Positions 1-14,700 are shown, numbered from the stretch's first letter. The stretch is DNA of 64,000 nt from Casuarius casuarius (GCA_003342895.1 PTFA01000041.1:4551983-4615982); one strand, 5' to 3'. Numbers and translations are program-made. The notes: generated from the letters alone by a model not told the origin.

Positions 1-2129
1 TTTTTTTAAATTGAATTTGTGGGGTACAAAGGATGGAGGTCAAAGAAACACAGTGGGGGTGACAGACAATTGGACTGACAAGCTTCCCAGTATATAACTT
101 GAAAGAGAAAAAGAAACTAAAAATGAGCCTGAGCAAGCATTGACTGAAAAGGAAATTATGTTTTAAAAGGCCTCACTTATCTTGGAAATTTGTTGTGTTT
201 GTCTGTTTTCTCCTTCCTGTCTTTTTTACTTCAGTTTAACTAGTATTGGGACCATCCAGTTGCCAATAAAATCAAGTGAAGAACTCCTGTTTTGGTGAAG
301 GTTGGCTCAAACAAGCTTCCAAGCAATAACCAAAGCACTTTTTAATACTTCTCACAATCTTCTCAATCTTATTTCTTTCTTGTAAAGAATAACAGAATCA
401 TTGTGCTATCTTTCTTGTAATCTCTCAGGTATGTTTTTACATTTCTTTGAGACTTTTCTGTAATCTAGTTTTCACTGTGGGTTCATGTTTTTATGTATTT
501 CAGAAAGGTTTTCATGAGGAGAATCACAGTTGCCCAGGTTGTCATAGCAGCTAAAACTTTCCCTTTCATGAAATTGTCACCAGCCCGTTGGCTTCTTCTA
601 ACCAAATAACCAGAAACATTATTAGTTTAATGAAAAAAACTCTCCAACAGGCTGTTTTCAAATCTGTAAGTTATCTGTCCAACAAGTATGTCGCTGCTGT
701 GTGCAGTATTTTATTCTCAAAGGCCATCTGGACAGCCTTGACAAAGGATTCATATCATTTGCCAGAGAACATCTTGTTTGCTGTGAAAAAAAATTAAATT
801 CAGTGTTTTTCTAAATGTACCCAGAGACATTGCTTTTTCCTTTTCCACTGCTCCATTGGCTTTTCTGTGTTGAAGCTTCTTTGTCATCATTGCAGGATTC
901 ATAAACATGATAATGTCTCCTTTTTCATCCCTGTGGTTATAACCTTATGTACACCATTGCTCTTTAAGATTATTTCAGATTCTTATTAGAAACAGTCATT
1001 GATTTATTCTAGTGAGATTTGTGTTTGCATGGAAACTCCCTGACATTTATATGTTATGTTGTTTTTGAGATTTCCTTCATGGCTTGTTCATCATGCCATA
1101 GCATAACATAAAACTTTCAATTATTTTCTTCTCCTTTGGGGCAAATTCTTCCACCACAAAGACCTTAATGAGTAATAAACAGGCAAAAAACCCCAGGTAT
1201 CACATATAGACTGGAAAAAGGTCAAAGCCTACTTTAATGGCTTGGCAACTGCATGTAGTGAATCCAAAAGGTGCTTGGTTTTTATTGACTAGAATGAAGA
1301 TGATTTCAGCTAGGCAGAAAATACCATGCTGTGACCAATGGCCAAGAACCTCACTTCAAATTAATCCTGCAAGATACTGAGCAATCTTATAAAACACTGA
1401 GTAACTTCAGCTGCCATACAACCCTGAATGGAACTGATGTTTTTTCAGATCTTTGGTAAAACACCGAGCATCTTGCTGGAAAGCTCTGTATCCTTCATGC
1501 AGAAGGTTCATGTGTTAATATAAATTCAAATGTTCTTTCACCCAATTACCCATAATTAGAAAAGGGCTGCCAGACCTTTGTGATACAGTATCTGGATGAA
1601 ATGTTAGAAAATTAATGAAATAGATTTTTTGACATGCGCAGTATCACTCACTGAATGTTATTAAAATAGCATTTTTGAGAATGATGGGAACTTGCTAGAG
1701 TTATTGAAAATGCTGCTTTCATATTTACTGCCTTGAATTTTGTCTCACAAGATAACTTCATGGCATACATATAAGATGCAATCAATATAAATATAATACA
1801 ATTTTCATTCATTAATACATTGAGAATCTCTCTAAGTCTCTATTCAAGTGAAGCATAGACACTGCTTTGGGGGAGTTTAAGGTGAACAGAAATGAAAAAA
1901 AAGTGCATGACTGGTTCTTAATTATGTAAACATGGTACTTGGAGAAAAAGAATATAAGGTTCATGATGAGACAGTGTTGACAAACTGTTTTTGCTTTTAA
2001 ATATTATCTTTTGTATGGCTGAAGAAGACCAGAGAGTGCTGATGCTCACCCTTCCAAAGGCCAACACCTTTGCATGTGAAATGCAGACGTTTTCTACACT
2101 TACTGCTTTCAAAGATAAACATTCAGCTT
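1..2129. other. AT-rich intergenic or intronic sequence, no feature recognised
   Basis: No repeat family, exon or RNA gene could be recognised on either strand. Reading frames are short and broken, and composition is that of neutral vertebrate DNA. Confidence 0.6.
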
Positions 2130-2480
2130 AAAATTTTAGCATCCCTAGTCACGGTGACAAGATTGCATGTATATGCTAAAAAGCCAGCCCAAGCGCTGTG
2201 GCTGGTATTTAAAGGGGGCTGGGGATATTCAAGAATAATGCTTCCCTCGGCTAAGAGGAGAGCTACCGGGGAGGTTAAGCTCGCTGTTATGGTCTGCTCT
2301 TGCGTTTTAGCCGCACGCCGCTTTGTTGCCAAGTGAAGCACGCTCAGGTCCCTCAGCCAAGATATTAACCTATTGACCTACTGCCCCAGAGTGAGAACGC
2401 TGCCAGCCATCATCAACTCCCATTGAATATGGTGCTATAAACGCTCGAAAGAAACAATTCCTTAGCAACTAATCATAGGA
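2130..2480. promoter_or_regulatory. Candidate regulatory element, CpG-containing GC-richer patch
   Basis: This patch stands out from the AT-rich surroundings. It carries several CpGs (for example around 2240-2340) and a TATA-like TATTTAAAGG at about 2208. It has no recognisable repeat signature and no convincing frame. A conserved non-coding element, a small promoter or a non-coding exon would all fit. This is inferred from composition and the TATA-like site only. Confidence 0.25.
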
Positions 2481-5400
2481 TTTACCTGAGAAATACTCAT
2501 TAAAATAAGCCAGTTTTCTTAGAGCACTCTGCTCCTTGCCTATGCCCTATAGAAAATTCAGTATTCATAACATGCAGCTGAAAGTATATTAAAACAGATT
2601 AGGATAATTTCATTCAGCTGTCAAATTATTTTTGAGTCCAAAGAAAAGTTTCTTTTTCTGAAGGGTGAAACAAGGAAAGACTGCTGCTCTGCAGCTTACA
2701 ATTGTTTCAATGCCTACTCGAATCAGTTTAAAATAATTTCCTATTTCAGTGGACTAAATAGGCCATGTTTATAGGGATAAATTAATCAGGGTGTGGCGTG
2801 GATCTGTGCACAGCTACAGGTAATTTCCAATGTGATTTCTGGATGTCTTTGGCCAGTACCAGCCAGTGCTCTTGCAGGCAGTGCCTGGGTAAGGCTCAGC
2901 ATGGGCCAGGGACCGTTCCCGGAGGGAAGTGGGGATAGAGCTGTCCTGCTCAGCTGTTCATGAATGAGAGAGCATAGCTATATGGATGTAAATGATACTG
3001 TGTTAGCTGGCATCAGGCCAGAGCACAGACCCTGCCCTATTTCATCAAATAGTATAGACATAGTTTAATAGCTGCACAGTCAGTTAGTAAAGCTTTGCAA
3101 AAACTGGTGCTGCCCAGCCGATAGAAAATGACCAGAATTAGAGTTAACCAAATGAAGGGTCACTTGGTTGGGGAACACAATTTTTGTGTGAGGAGGAGAC
3201 AATCAAACTGAAGGGTGACACTACGTGCTACGAGCTGTGGCCCAGCTCCCTAGTGTGGCGCAGTCCCCATGTCGATGCNGGGGGACCAGGCACCACAAAG
3301 GCACCCTGCAGGTCTTCGGGGAGGGTGTTTCAGCACACAGCAGTGCAACCTGCTCTTTGGCAATGGACACAGTACTCCTCTGCAACATCTATGCATAGAC
3401 ACGTGGTACAGGGTCTAGGAATAATAAGGTATTACAAAGCTTATTACAAACCTACAAACTACACACCTTAACCTTAAACTTTTGCCCATTCTTCCTACAG
3501 CTCCTTAGTCTCAAAATCAAAGTTTGCAGCAGTGGTGGATGGTCATCTGGATTTTTGCTCCTTCTTTTGCTGATAATGTGTGTCCTGGGAGGTCTGCCTG
3601 GAGAAAAGCTGAATGCTGAGGACGGCAGTGTGCTTGGGATCATGCCTGATTGGACAGTGTATCTGATGAGGCTGCAGGAGGAGGGGGTCATGCAGAAGCA
3701 TGACAGGGCAGGACAGTGGGCAGCAGGCAGGTTGTATACACTGGGAGAGCATCACAGCATAATGACAACACCCTAATGGGCATTGAGTCAAATATCTGTT
3801 ATGGTTTCAAATGCCTTACTGGAGAGAGGAGGATACCTTAGACAGGGACAGGGCAGCAGCATCCCATATTGCTGTATCAGTCTGCTGCCCCTCCACATCC
3901 AGGAGTGGGTCCAGCATCTGCTCTAAGAGGGCATACATACATTTCTATTGCACAGTTGACACCCATTTGGATGACAGTGAGTGCTGTGATCCAGAAGTGT
4001 GAAGTCCTGGGGAAATCCTGAAAGCAGTGGGAGAAGGCATTTCTCCTGCCACAGGTCCTACTTTCCTGTTCTGGGTCCTGAGCCTGTCTGGTGCGGTGGC
4101 CATCTTGCCCCAATATGCTGGATGACCCACAGATCTTCCCAAATCCTTGTGCAAGGCAAACCTAAATGCTTCCATCCCAGCCTGGGCCAGCTGTGAATGG
4201 GGTAAGCACTGGAGAGTGGATAGACATCAGAAAGCAGGGCAAGGTGAAGACAGGGAGTTGCCTTTAGACATTGCATTTGGGGTACTCTTGGGATATTTTT
4301 GGAGTACTTTTGAGGCTGTGGATTTGGGCTGTGCCCAGTGCAAGAGTGTGTTAGAGGCTTACTGCAGCTAGTTCATCTTGATGGAAAAATGTAAGTTAAC
4401 CTCCAACTCTGCTAGCTGAGCTCACTGCCCCACTGCCTCACTGTGCTCACTGTCTTCAGGTGGAGGGAACAAGGCATTCGTGTGGCTGAGGTGTGAGGCC
4501 ATTTTTGGAGTGGCGCCATGTTCTCTGCCCTGCAAGGGAGGAAAACCTCAGGAGGGCGATGCATGTGGGTGTAGCTATTGGCTGGGGCATGTGCACACAG
4601 TGCTGTATTTGCTGAAATTTGTGCCTTCGGTCTCTGGGGCAGCGACCTGCTCTGCAACATAGCTGGCTGCCATACAGATGCTCTCTCTGGCTGCTGCTTT
4701 GCTCCCTGAAGTTTCCAAGGGAGACTGTCCTTTGGAGAGGCGACTAACTCTCCTTCTGCTGGTACTTTCTCTTTTTCCATGTAGCCTGTCTGGTGTCACA
4801 AAGTATGTGATACTAGAGTCCATGTCTCCCGCCTTCCTTCCAGTGGTACCAAGTGACAGGTCACCAGCAGTGATCAAGCTCCGAGAGAGTGGGGGATAGG
4901 CCTCTAAATCATGCAGTGAAACCAGGGCATACTAGAAGACAGCCCTTCCTCTGGGCGCTCTCCTGGGCCCTGCTCCAGCTCAGTGACATGCAAGAAAGGG
5001 GATCTAGGTAGGTCTGCTGCACCCCCAGCCTTGGGCTATAGACACTGAAAGGCATGGTGGTTTCTGAGTGAGTTTAAATGGCTGATGGAGCTCAGCAAAG
5101 AGCTGACATGTACATCAATCATCACTGGCTCCTCTATTTCAATTCTGAGTCCTTACATGCGCAATTTTATATTTTTAACATGTCATTTGCTTTTTGTATT
5201 TGTGTGCCGAGTATGGCCTTTGGATGGTGCAATATCCTGGTGCTTCTCTGCAGGCATCAGGCTGGCATCACAGGCTTTTTTTTTCACATTGAAAGGGCTG
5301 CTGTCTCTGAGAGGGCCAGACCAGCTCCACAGTGCTCCTCAGGCATTTGCTGAGGTGTCCTTAACAGCATTTGTCATCAGGGCTGGGCCCATAGGCCAGA

Positions 5401-5728
5401 CTGCTAGTAAGAAAACTGCTTTGCAGCCTCAGGAGTGGGATTTTAATAAGTGCAATGTGGAATATTTGAGATGCATGTGATGGTATGCAGTCTTTGGGGG
5501 ATAATGATGGAGGATGGTGACAGATGGAGCTAGCTAAACATGGTATGGCCTCATCCATACAGCCCACTGGGAGCAGTCCTTGGTGGGAGCTAGCCGCAGG
5601 ATGAACCCACGTTTCATCTTGAAGAGATGTAATGGGAAGAGTCCAAAACACTGCAAAGGAGAATGCAGTGTGGACTGCAGGGGCCAAATGCTCAAGCTTT
5701 CAACTGCACTCTCTTTAATTTAGCAGGG
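2481..5728. other. Intergenic stretch, GC-richer from about 2800 to 5700, one uncalled base
   Basis: The base at 3279 is n. From about 2800 the sequence is richer in G and C than its flanks, and short frames occur in all six registers with no recognisable domain. The composition could reflect an old, unrecognised repeat or decayed retroelement, but no diagnostic motif was found. Confidence 0.45.
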
Positions 5729-5738
5729 TATATACACG

Positions 5739-5771
<33 letters not shown>

Positions 5772-5774
5772 ATA
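5729..5774. repeat. TA/TG dinucleotide microsatellite
   Basis: Alternating purine-pyrimidine tract: a TA-rich lead-in from 5729, then an uninterrupted TG run of about 12 units from 5747. Confidence 0.95.
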
Positions 5775-7849
5775 CTCAATCAGTCTTCACTGCACCTTCT
5801 GCCTTTCCTTGCTAGGAACTGTTCTGTTGCTTTAGTAATTTACAGTGTTATTAGAAACACACTTTTAAAAACAATTTAATTTAAAAAGTCTTAATAGCTT
5901 CCCTATGATCCACCTCTCTGTGCTGATGCAAGAAGGTGTCTGAATTTCAAAGGTGGCATTGTTTAAGTCACATCCTGATCAACCATGGTCACTATCGCTG
6001 CTACAGACCATGTTCTGACTGCTATTTTGCAAAGACATTAATGAGTTTCCCAGATCAAAGCCGGCTCTTTCTCAGCACAGTTTAACATATATAAACAAAA
6101 TCTGTTGCAGTAACTGTGAAATCATTTGCATTCATAATTATAGTGTTTTTTCTCATAAATTGCAATCATATCCAAGAAAACATATAAAAATAGAAATACA
6201 TTACTTATGCTTTATTGTTCAAAATGGGTTTCTGTTTTATGAAGCTGCAATGATAAAAAAAAATTACATTTGCTCAAAACAAGAAACCTGGAATATCATA
6301 ATGTGGCAAGGTGGTGACAGATCAAAATCAAGACTAGTGTAGTTATCTACTAAAAAGGAGCTAGAACCTTTGAAATCACTATCACTGTAGCATTAAAAGC
6401 CCCCAACTGAAAACAACACCACACAGTATAGACATGAGATGACATTATTCTAGCTGAGGGCCTCAACTGAACCAAAACATTTGAATTTTTTATAAGGTTT
6501 TACATTTTTGATGAAAATATCTTAGTAAAGAACTGTTACTAGATTCAAAATATGTCTGTCAGAGAAATATCCAGGTCTGTACTGTTGTGAAAGCTCTTGG
6601 AAGTGGTGATGGATGTTCAGTAGATCAAAAGTCTCAGCCTATTTAAAATGCTCAGGAAAATCCAATTAAGCAAAGTAGAGACCAAGGAATCAAAATGTCT
6701 CCTTTTTCATACAAGCACCTGCATATTTTTACGAATTTAAATTATTAGTGTCTGTAGTCTATGTAGGAAATAACAAAATATTTTCCCTTCCAAGAATTTT
6801 AAGTTGCGTCTAAACCCCATTTACTCAGAATATTTGAGGTGGAAATATTGTATTCAGACAGCAAGGTCTGAATTGGTCAGCTGGAGCAATCAAGGAAGGA
6901 AATCAATTCTTGGTCTATTACCATAAAAAAAAAAATCTGCCACTGCTACTCTCATGAAGATGTAGCTTAGTTCTCAGTATCTTACACCATTTTGGTGGTT
7001 TCACTATTTACAGAGAATATCATTATCTGATGTGGATACAGATAAAAATTTGTATACAGTGATGAAATTTGTCTCATTGAAAAGCTATTTCAGTATTCTT
7101 TATTAAATATGTAGTGGTACAGCCTCTGACTGTGGTATTGTACTTACATTTTCCCCTGTAATGGATGATTCGGCTGCAATAAGAAGTGACAGGCTTTTCC
7201 CATCTTAGGACCAAACATAAAGTCCTTTTGGAATTTGAAGAGAATTTTGTTAATGTCCTAAGAATTCCTCCCTGTAGTTCCTGTTTTTAGCTAGAAGTAG
7301 AAAAGGAAGTGCTGAAATGTCATAAATAAGGCTACTGTCTTGAGTTTTCCAAAGCAATTTTGCTGACCCAAGAGACAGATCAGAAAAATACTGAATCCTG
7401 TGAGTGCTTGTTTGAACCACACATTCTGAGGAGCAATGGGTCACAGATGGAATCTTTGAAATAAGAATCCAAAGTTCAAGGTTGTTTAGATCTGGTTTTG
7501 GTGTCAGCTCAGCGAAATGTCATGGAGAGACCATAACTCTAGTGCAATATTAATGATGATGTTAAAAAGCTCATGAATGCAGAGGCAGTTGCTGTGAGAT
7601 TCCCAAACCAGTCCTTTGTGATAAGCGTGGTGATAATCCAAGGCTAGGGAAAAGTGAAGGGTCGTTTACTGTGCCAAGCTTAGCACATTTGGGCTCTGTT
7701 GGAGTAGTTGGGTACGCCAATTTTGAAGCTGAGAGCTGTTTGTTTTAAAAGCATTGCTACTGCCTCCTATTTGTTTAATTCTAGAGCTCTAACATTATAT
7801 TGTCTGAAATTGCTTTGAGAGTTCACTTGGCAGGAGATGCTTTCTCAAG
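5775..7849. other. AT-rich intergenic sequence, no feature recognised
   Basis: Nothing recognisable on either strand. Only short A runs occur, near 6255 and 6925. Confidence 0.6.
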
Positions 7850-8790
7850 AAGATAGGACCCAGGTCATTTAACACTTTAATTCACTGTAGAAGCCAAATT
7901 CAGTAGGGAGGGAACCATCCCTTCAATGCGGAGGGAGACAGAATTTTTGCCAGAGAAGCTATCTAATACATGCTCAGTGGTTCACGTTGCCAAGCAGGCA
8001 AGCAGCTGGTTTCAACATGCACTATTGTTTCCGGTTGGTCCTCATCTGTAGCCCCATACAGAGCACATCACAATAATTAAGTCTAGAATTTACAAAGGCA
8101 TGGATTGGAGGTGGTACTGTCTGAAGCCAAGAAGAAGTGTGATAAATGTCTAACCAAAGCAGATATGAAATGGTGTCTTGGGCTTTCAAAGTCACCTGCG
8201 ATTCAAATAGCAATAGGAATCCAAACTAACTCCAGGTCAACTCTCCCTCTCCCCGCCCGCCTCTCCAAAAAAAGGAATGAAAAATGGAAAAGAACTAAGA
8301 TCACCCCTATTTTCCCTTACCACAATAACACCTCCTCCATCTTGTCCAAATTAAGCTTCTGTCGGCTTGCCCTTATCTAAGTATTAATCTCTGCCAGGCA
8401 CAGGCAAAGCAAAGATGCTGCACCATCTGGGTTTGATGAAAATGAGGCATAGAGCTGTGTGTCATCTGCATCTTGATAGCACAACAGCCCAAATTGTGTT
8501 ATTATCTCTCTCAGCATCACATAGAGGAGGGGCACTAAAATACAGCCTGGCAGAACCTGTGTGAAAGTGTTCTTTGGGCACATAAGCAATTGATCAAAAT
8601 CACTTTCTTTGATCTCCTGGGGCCCAAACCTGTTGTAGTTGAAGCCTAAAGCAGTTTTGCAGTTGAGTTCAGTGGGAACTAGAGTTGACATTTGGAGAGG
8701 AAAGAGCAAAATTACTCAAGTGAGTGATAGCATAAAAGCTATGCTGTTTATCACAACTCTGGACCATGGATATCAAAGGCTGCTGGCTGA
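7850..8790 (-). mobile_element. CR1/L3-like LINE relic, reverse transcriptase portion
   Basis: The minus strand encodes the C-terminal half of a CR1-clade (L3-like) non-LTR reverse transcriptase, now broken. The frame at 8377-8709 reads QVLPGCILVPLLYVM, equivalent to the family's 'GVPQGSILSPLLFNIY' segment. It is followed by a catalytic region YQDADDTQLY, with YQDADD at 8461-8478, where the family usually has YQYADD. A second minus-strand frame (8022-8213) holds FVNSRLNYCDVLCMGL, matching the 'SRLDYCNALYMGLP' block that lies downstream of the active site. Frames are separated by stops and indels, so the copy is dead. Outer limits are approximate. L3 versus another CR1 lineage cannot be decided by eye. 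Confidence 0.85.
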
Positions 8791-11700
8791 TCTAAGAAAT
8801 TAAAACAGACATCTGATCTTTTGACCATTTATAGGAAGAAATCAAAAAGCAGTGAGCCTAGAATACTCTCTGTGCTATTCTCATTACTCAAATTAATCTG
8901 AAAAAGGGATGTAGGACAGAAGAAGGTTCCAGAGTCATTTATCTAGCCTCATCTTCCTTGCTGAAGATCCTTAGGAGATTTTGGGACAAAGTGATATGAG
9001 CAAGTACTGAAACATGCATTTTTTAAGGAGATCAAATACTATATACTTTTGGGAAAGTGCTATTTTTAATTCTCATGAGGTATCAGAAATATTTCATCTA
9101 ATGCAATTGTGCTTAACTTTGTTCCAAAATCCAGGTTGCAAATTGAAGTCTTTCCTCAAACTTCAAAACTGCTGCTATTTAAACTGGCTGACATGTTACC
9201 AGAGAAGAGGTCATATTTATCTCTTCCAGACACAGCTGTGTGGCTGCAGGTGGGGACACAGTTGTCTTGGAGAGCATTGAAGGTGGAGAGTTCATTTGTC
9301 CAAACTCCTTTCCCCCAGGCATTTCGCTGCAATGGAATAGGTTTGCCTGGCTTCCACTGTAGGGTGTCTTCTATTATTCTGGATGGGGATCCAGCTTTCA
9401 ATGCCTTTTGGGGTCTGCATAGTTTAAAAGACATATATTTTTCATCTGGGATCACACTCAAAAGGTATATAAAATATAGGTGAAGACATAGAGCTAGTGT
9501 GAAGTGGAAGGGAAGAACTAGTTGCTTATAAACCTGTTCTCCCAGTTTTTTACTTTTTTATTAACCACAGCTTGCAAATGTGCAAATGTCCTGATGGAGT
9601 GGTCACACATGTATTACAGATCATGCTTTATGTCAGTCTGCACATATATCCTTTGAATGAGATAAAAGATTCTCATCTAAGCAATCTGGGCTACAGGCTT
9701 GCACGAGTTGAAAGGAAATCTTTATGGTATTTTAATCCGAGCAATTTTCTGGAAATTTGTGAGAGGAGAAAAGACTCAGATTAAGATAGTTAAGAAAACC
9801 TAGCAGTCTAGCATGATTAACATTAATAAGTAGCGCTTTTAAAAGTGGTAAAAGTGTCTAATCTGTGGTGAAGCTGCGTTTTAGGAATTTTAAGGTAATA
9901 ATTTGAGAATTAAGCTGTGAGAAATTGGTCTGTAACAGAAGGGAGCAGCTGCTTTGATAGCTAATGCAGAGGGTGAAGCAGAAGAGACAAAATCCTCTCT
10001 ACAGAAAAGGTGATTTAATGTAATAATGACATGGGGATGTATGTGAAAAGTATGAGCCAAAATACCTATGTCAGAAGTGGCTACTTTAAAAAACAGGTAG
10101 TTTTCTGATGATCCCTGAGGGATGAAGTATTAAAAGAATGAAAGAGAAAAGGACACTTTAACTCATGTTAATATCTCTTTTTAATTTAAACACAATTTTA
10201 TGATAGGCACTACTTCCTTGGAGTAGTAATGGTATTTAAAAAAGAGTATGCACATTAACTTTTATGGTGTCATCATGACCTGTACGTATTCAAATGTGGC
10301 ACATGAAGACAATGTCATAGCTTTCTAATTGTAGAAAGCCAAATCATTTAATAGTTTATGGATAGTAAAAAGCATTATAGTTTGTGTAGGAGGGAGTGGG
10401 AAGTTTTTATTGTTATCTTCACTACATTGCCTTTCTTGGATTTGATATAAGTATTTTCAAATTTTTTTTATAATTAGATTTGGTAAGTACCCAGGCTCGT
10501 AAGAAATAACACTGAGAGATTAATTTTTTTTTGTTATAAAAATTTTCATTTTGAACCCGTGCAAACTTTTTAATATGAATGTGTTTCTTATGATTTTAGG
10601 TTAAGCTGTGCAGGCTGTATTCAATATCCTCACTTTAGGATTTTGATGACACAAAAGTTCAGAGTTCGTTTTGCCTAAAGCATTCTTTCTCTATTGAGAT
10701 TTCTGTGAAGAACAGTGAAATGTGACCAGAATAACCAAGTAATGACCAATATTCTAAGTTATCAGAAAGATAAAAAGGATTAAAGTGGCACTTTGAAATA
10801 CAACTCTCAATGTGGAACATATTGGAGAAAACATTTTCAAAGAGAGAAAAGAGTTTATATACTAGCTATAGATTAGCAAAGTGCTGTTAAAAGAGCTGGT
10901 TGAAAGGTGAGATCTTTCCTGTCAGTAAAGGAAACCAGCAGAAAAAGACAAGAAGTCACAAAGTTTTTCATAATTTGAAAAACTATGTATGATACATGCA
11001 TACTTGCAATTTGTATAATTAAGCATGTAGTTTTATAACGTTGATGGAGTAATGCATCATATAAATTAGAAGCATTTTCTGGCCAAAAAACATTTTAAGG
11101 AAGATAGCAGATTTCCTATCCTTTTCCTCTCACTGGAATAAAATGAATTCTGTCTGACTGGAATCTACAAATAGAGGACAAAAAACATTTAATCCAGGGA
11201 TAAAATCTATTCTCCCCTCCCCCTGCCCCAAACTGTCATGCTTATTAGATTCTTTTTGCATTTCTTTCTACCATTAGGCACACAGAACAGCTTTTCTGGG
11301 AGCATCAGTAGTGTGAAGGGTACATGGATATTCGAAAAAGAGTTTAGACATCTCACTAACGCTGCATGTGCAGGGGGTCTACATTTTCAAAATCAAGTTT
11401 AGAGTTAGCCAGCTGTAGGTGCTATGAAAGGAATAGCTGGAATCAATTGTTCATCCAGTTGCTCAGTCAGCATGCACGTATACATAATTGCTTCTATTCT
11501 CCACTTCTATCTGTGCATAATTTTCACCATTTTAAATTGCTCAGAGCAGAGCAAGGGGAGAAATTATCTGGGATGAACAAATTTGGCATTTCTGCCCTTG
11601 GCTCCCCAGGGCACCTTATTTTGGTAGGCACCCTGAAAGTACACATAGCACATTGGCAGTATTGACTTCCACACAACATGACTTTCACTACAAGGGTGGC

Positions 11701-14700
11701 TGGGAGGTTGTTAGAAATAGTTAGGTTTTTATACTAACTATTGAACTATTGGACTACTCTTTGAATAGTGCCCTACTTAGAAAAATACAACCTGAACTTT
11801 GGGCCAGTGGAAAAGAAAATCCTCTAATACCTTTACCAGTCTCATGTTAGAGGGCAAGATTTGGGTTGAGAAGCAGGGTTTTAGCTTGGTGGCCACTATG
11901 CCCTACTTGTGAAAGGGAGGTAGGAGCCGTGGATTTGAAAGCCTCTGGCCTGAGAAGGAGGTGGAACTGGAGAGTTGTGATCTAACCCTTAGCTAGAAAC
12001 TCATAAAGGCAGATGTCACGGGGGTGTAGCCATCTGCGTGGTGATGTTCTGCAGGTGTTTGTGCTGGAGCAATCCTGGTGCTAGACAATATCAGCGGAGA
12101 CATCAATAACAACAATCGGTATTCCCATTTCTAATGTACCCAAGGCGTAATGAACAGAGCGTTCTTTATCCCAGCCTTGAAATACTTAAATCTGCTCTTT
12201 TTACAAACATAGAAACAGCATATCAGTTATGACAGAACTGCCATAAGGTGTCTCTGACAGTAGCTACCAGGATCACTTCTCTTTCTTTTTTGTATTGTAA
12301 AACAGTTCAGCAATAGCCAGAAAAAAAAGGTATTTCTGTGGGTATTCATCAACTTTTAAAAATTAATTGTCTTTAACTGTATTTGCTTATCTGTTAGGGT
12401 CACCTTCTATGTAAATAAGGTGCATCATGGCAGAAATGTTCATAATACAGTCAGGATAAAGTCTAAGCCCCTATGAATCTTACTTAATCATGGTAGTGCC
12501 TGTTTTCTCTTCAGTAGCATTTTTGCCGACAATCAACTAGTTTTAAGTTAATTTTAGAGAATTTATGCTGGCAGCAAATTTTAAAAATCAAATCAAGCAC
12601 ACTCACATAAAGAAGATCATAGAGGTATCTGTCTTGTCAAATAAAAAATAAATAAATATATTGGATGACCTGCACATCTATGGTGCTGCAATTTTGAATT
12701 TTAGTGAACAAATACATGCAATGAATTGTTTGCAGATGAGCTACATAGCAAAAATTATTTGGCAAACCGTTTTGAGCAACTGATACAAGGAAGTTGTTAC
12801 CTGTTCACAGACATTTCGTAAACCGAAAAGAAAAGGCAAAAGTAGTCAAATTATGCATTGTAAATCACTAGACCAATTCTTCTGATATCCTATCCCTTTA
12901 CTGTTGCTCCTGCTTTCACCATATGGAGAAATAAAATGTATTTCTAATTTGTTTTCTAATAAGTACTAATTAGTCCAGGCCTTTGAGATCCATAAGGAAA
13001 TAAAGTGTGTCCTTGTAGCCTTCCAAATAAAGCTCTAAAGCTACAGCTGGTACAGTCCCACATTGCTGTTCTTCCCAGCCTCCAAGAAGAAATTGAAATC
13101 ATCCTTCGTTTAGATTTTAATATCAGATTAAGTTAAAATTAAAATGACTAAGAGGAGCAGCAATCATTTAGTCAGCGGGCAATATATTAGAGCAGCACCT
13201 TTGTGGTGACTTAGGGCATGATCTGAAAGAGAACACAGAAAATGTTAAAATAGAAAGAAGCAAATGGTTTTGAACTGTTTTTCCTCAGAAGATATTGTTT
13301 GAAGAAATGGTTTCTCAAGGAAAACCTGTTTTGCTGTGGAAGAGCCTATTCCCAAACTAGAACCGCTCTGTAGTAATGTCCAGAGTCATGGCAGCATCTT
13401 CCAGGAGTCTCTCCCTATATCCACTGAAGAATTTCATAACGTATTCCTCAGCATTTGTCCACCTATATTTTACTATAAATCTGGATCCTTTCTTTAAACT
13501 CTGGACCCCATTTAAAGGAATAATTAGCTATTTGGATACTTTGATTGTTTCTCTTCTTTCAGTATAGGGGTGCTTTTGCTTTCTGAGATATGCACTCTGG
13601 CGCATATTACAGGGGGCTGATCGTGTCCAGGTGCTTTTGCACACCGATCATCTCTGCAGTTTCCCTCACAATGTGTGAACAAAGCAATGCAAATGCTTTA
13701 TCACCTGTACTATTTCCTCTGCCCCATTCAGTCTGCTATTAGGTGTCTCCACTTGTGTTTTTCACCTGCACTTGATTCTGTCTTTTTCTACTGCCTGCTC
13801 TGATGAGAATAATCTCCCCAGCCAGTATCTGCCAAGCTTCCTGGGTCTCTTATTCAAATATTTCCTATAAAATTTCCTTTCTGAAGCAGAGAAGAATGTC
13901 TGATCATTACTTCATTACACACAAACTGTACAGAGAAAGTATTATTTTCCACTGAAGAAAGGAAAGGACATTTGGCAACTGGCCCTGCACCTGTAGGCCC
14001 TGTGCACACAGCCGTTCTCCCTGGCAGGCTAGTGGGAAGCTGGGCAGGTGCAGTGGCAGGAAACCAAGCAGATCACCAACACAAACTTGGCGGGAAGGTA
14101 GGTCTGTGAGACCTGGTCAGGGCTCTGTCCCTGCTTTGTCAAAGTCAAACCACTTCTGCCAACCTTTTCAGTGTCTATGAGGCAGCAAGTTCTTAGGCAA
14201 AAATATTTCCCTGGCACTTTGGTGACCTTCTCCAAGTAAGTGTTCCTGTATCTGCTCGGTTCAGGTGATGAATAACATGAAATTCAGGCAGAGGTATCAA
14301 TGTGCTACCTGGGGGCATTTGCCTATACTATGTCTTGAAGCTCTACAGGAGATAGGTCCACTCTCTGAGAGTACTTGGGCCAGCTTTCTGTGGTGTGAAG
14401 CAATGTTTGACTTCCTCCATGGCAGCTTAGCTAGTTGCTAGTGCAGAAGCTGGCCTTGGAGAGCAAGCCGCCCTCCTCTCCCCTCTTCTTCAGCAAGCGT
14501 CATTCTGCAGGCCACAGTGGACTCTGTTTCACTCAGCTGAGCATTAGGCACGTGCTAAACAGAAGCATGAGTCATCTGGCTGACATGAACTCGAGCTGAT
14601 GAACAGGGAGCACTGAAAAAGAAACAAAAAGTACTTCTGTTCATGCATGAAGCCCCTTGGTTGTTCAGGGACACTGTTATCTGTATGAATAATACCATAC

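Noticed and set aside
9109..9483. 124-codon plus-strand frame
   Set aside because: No domain or splice context. A minus-strand frame of similar length overlaps it.
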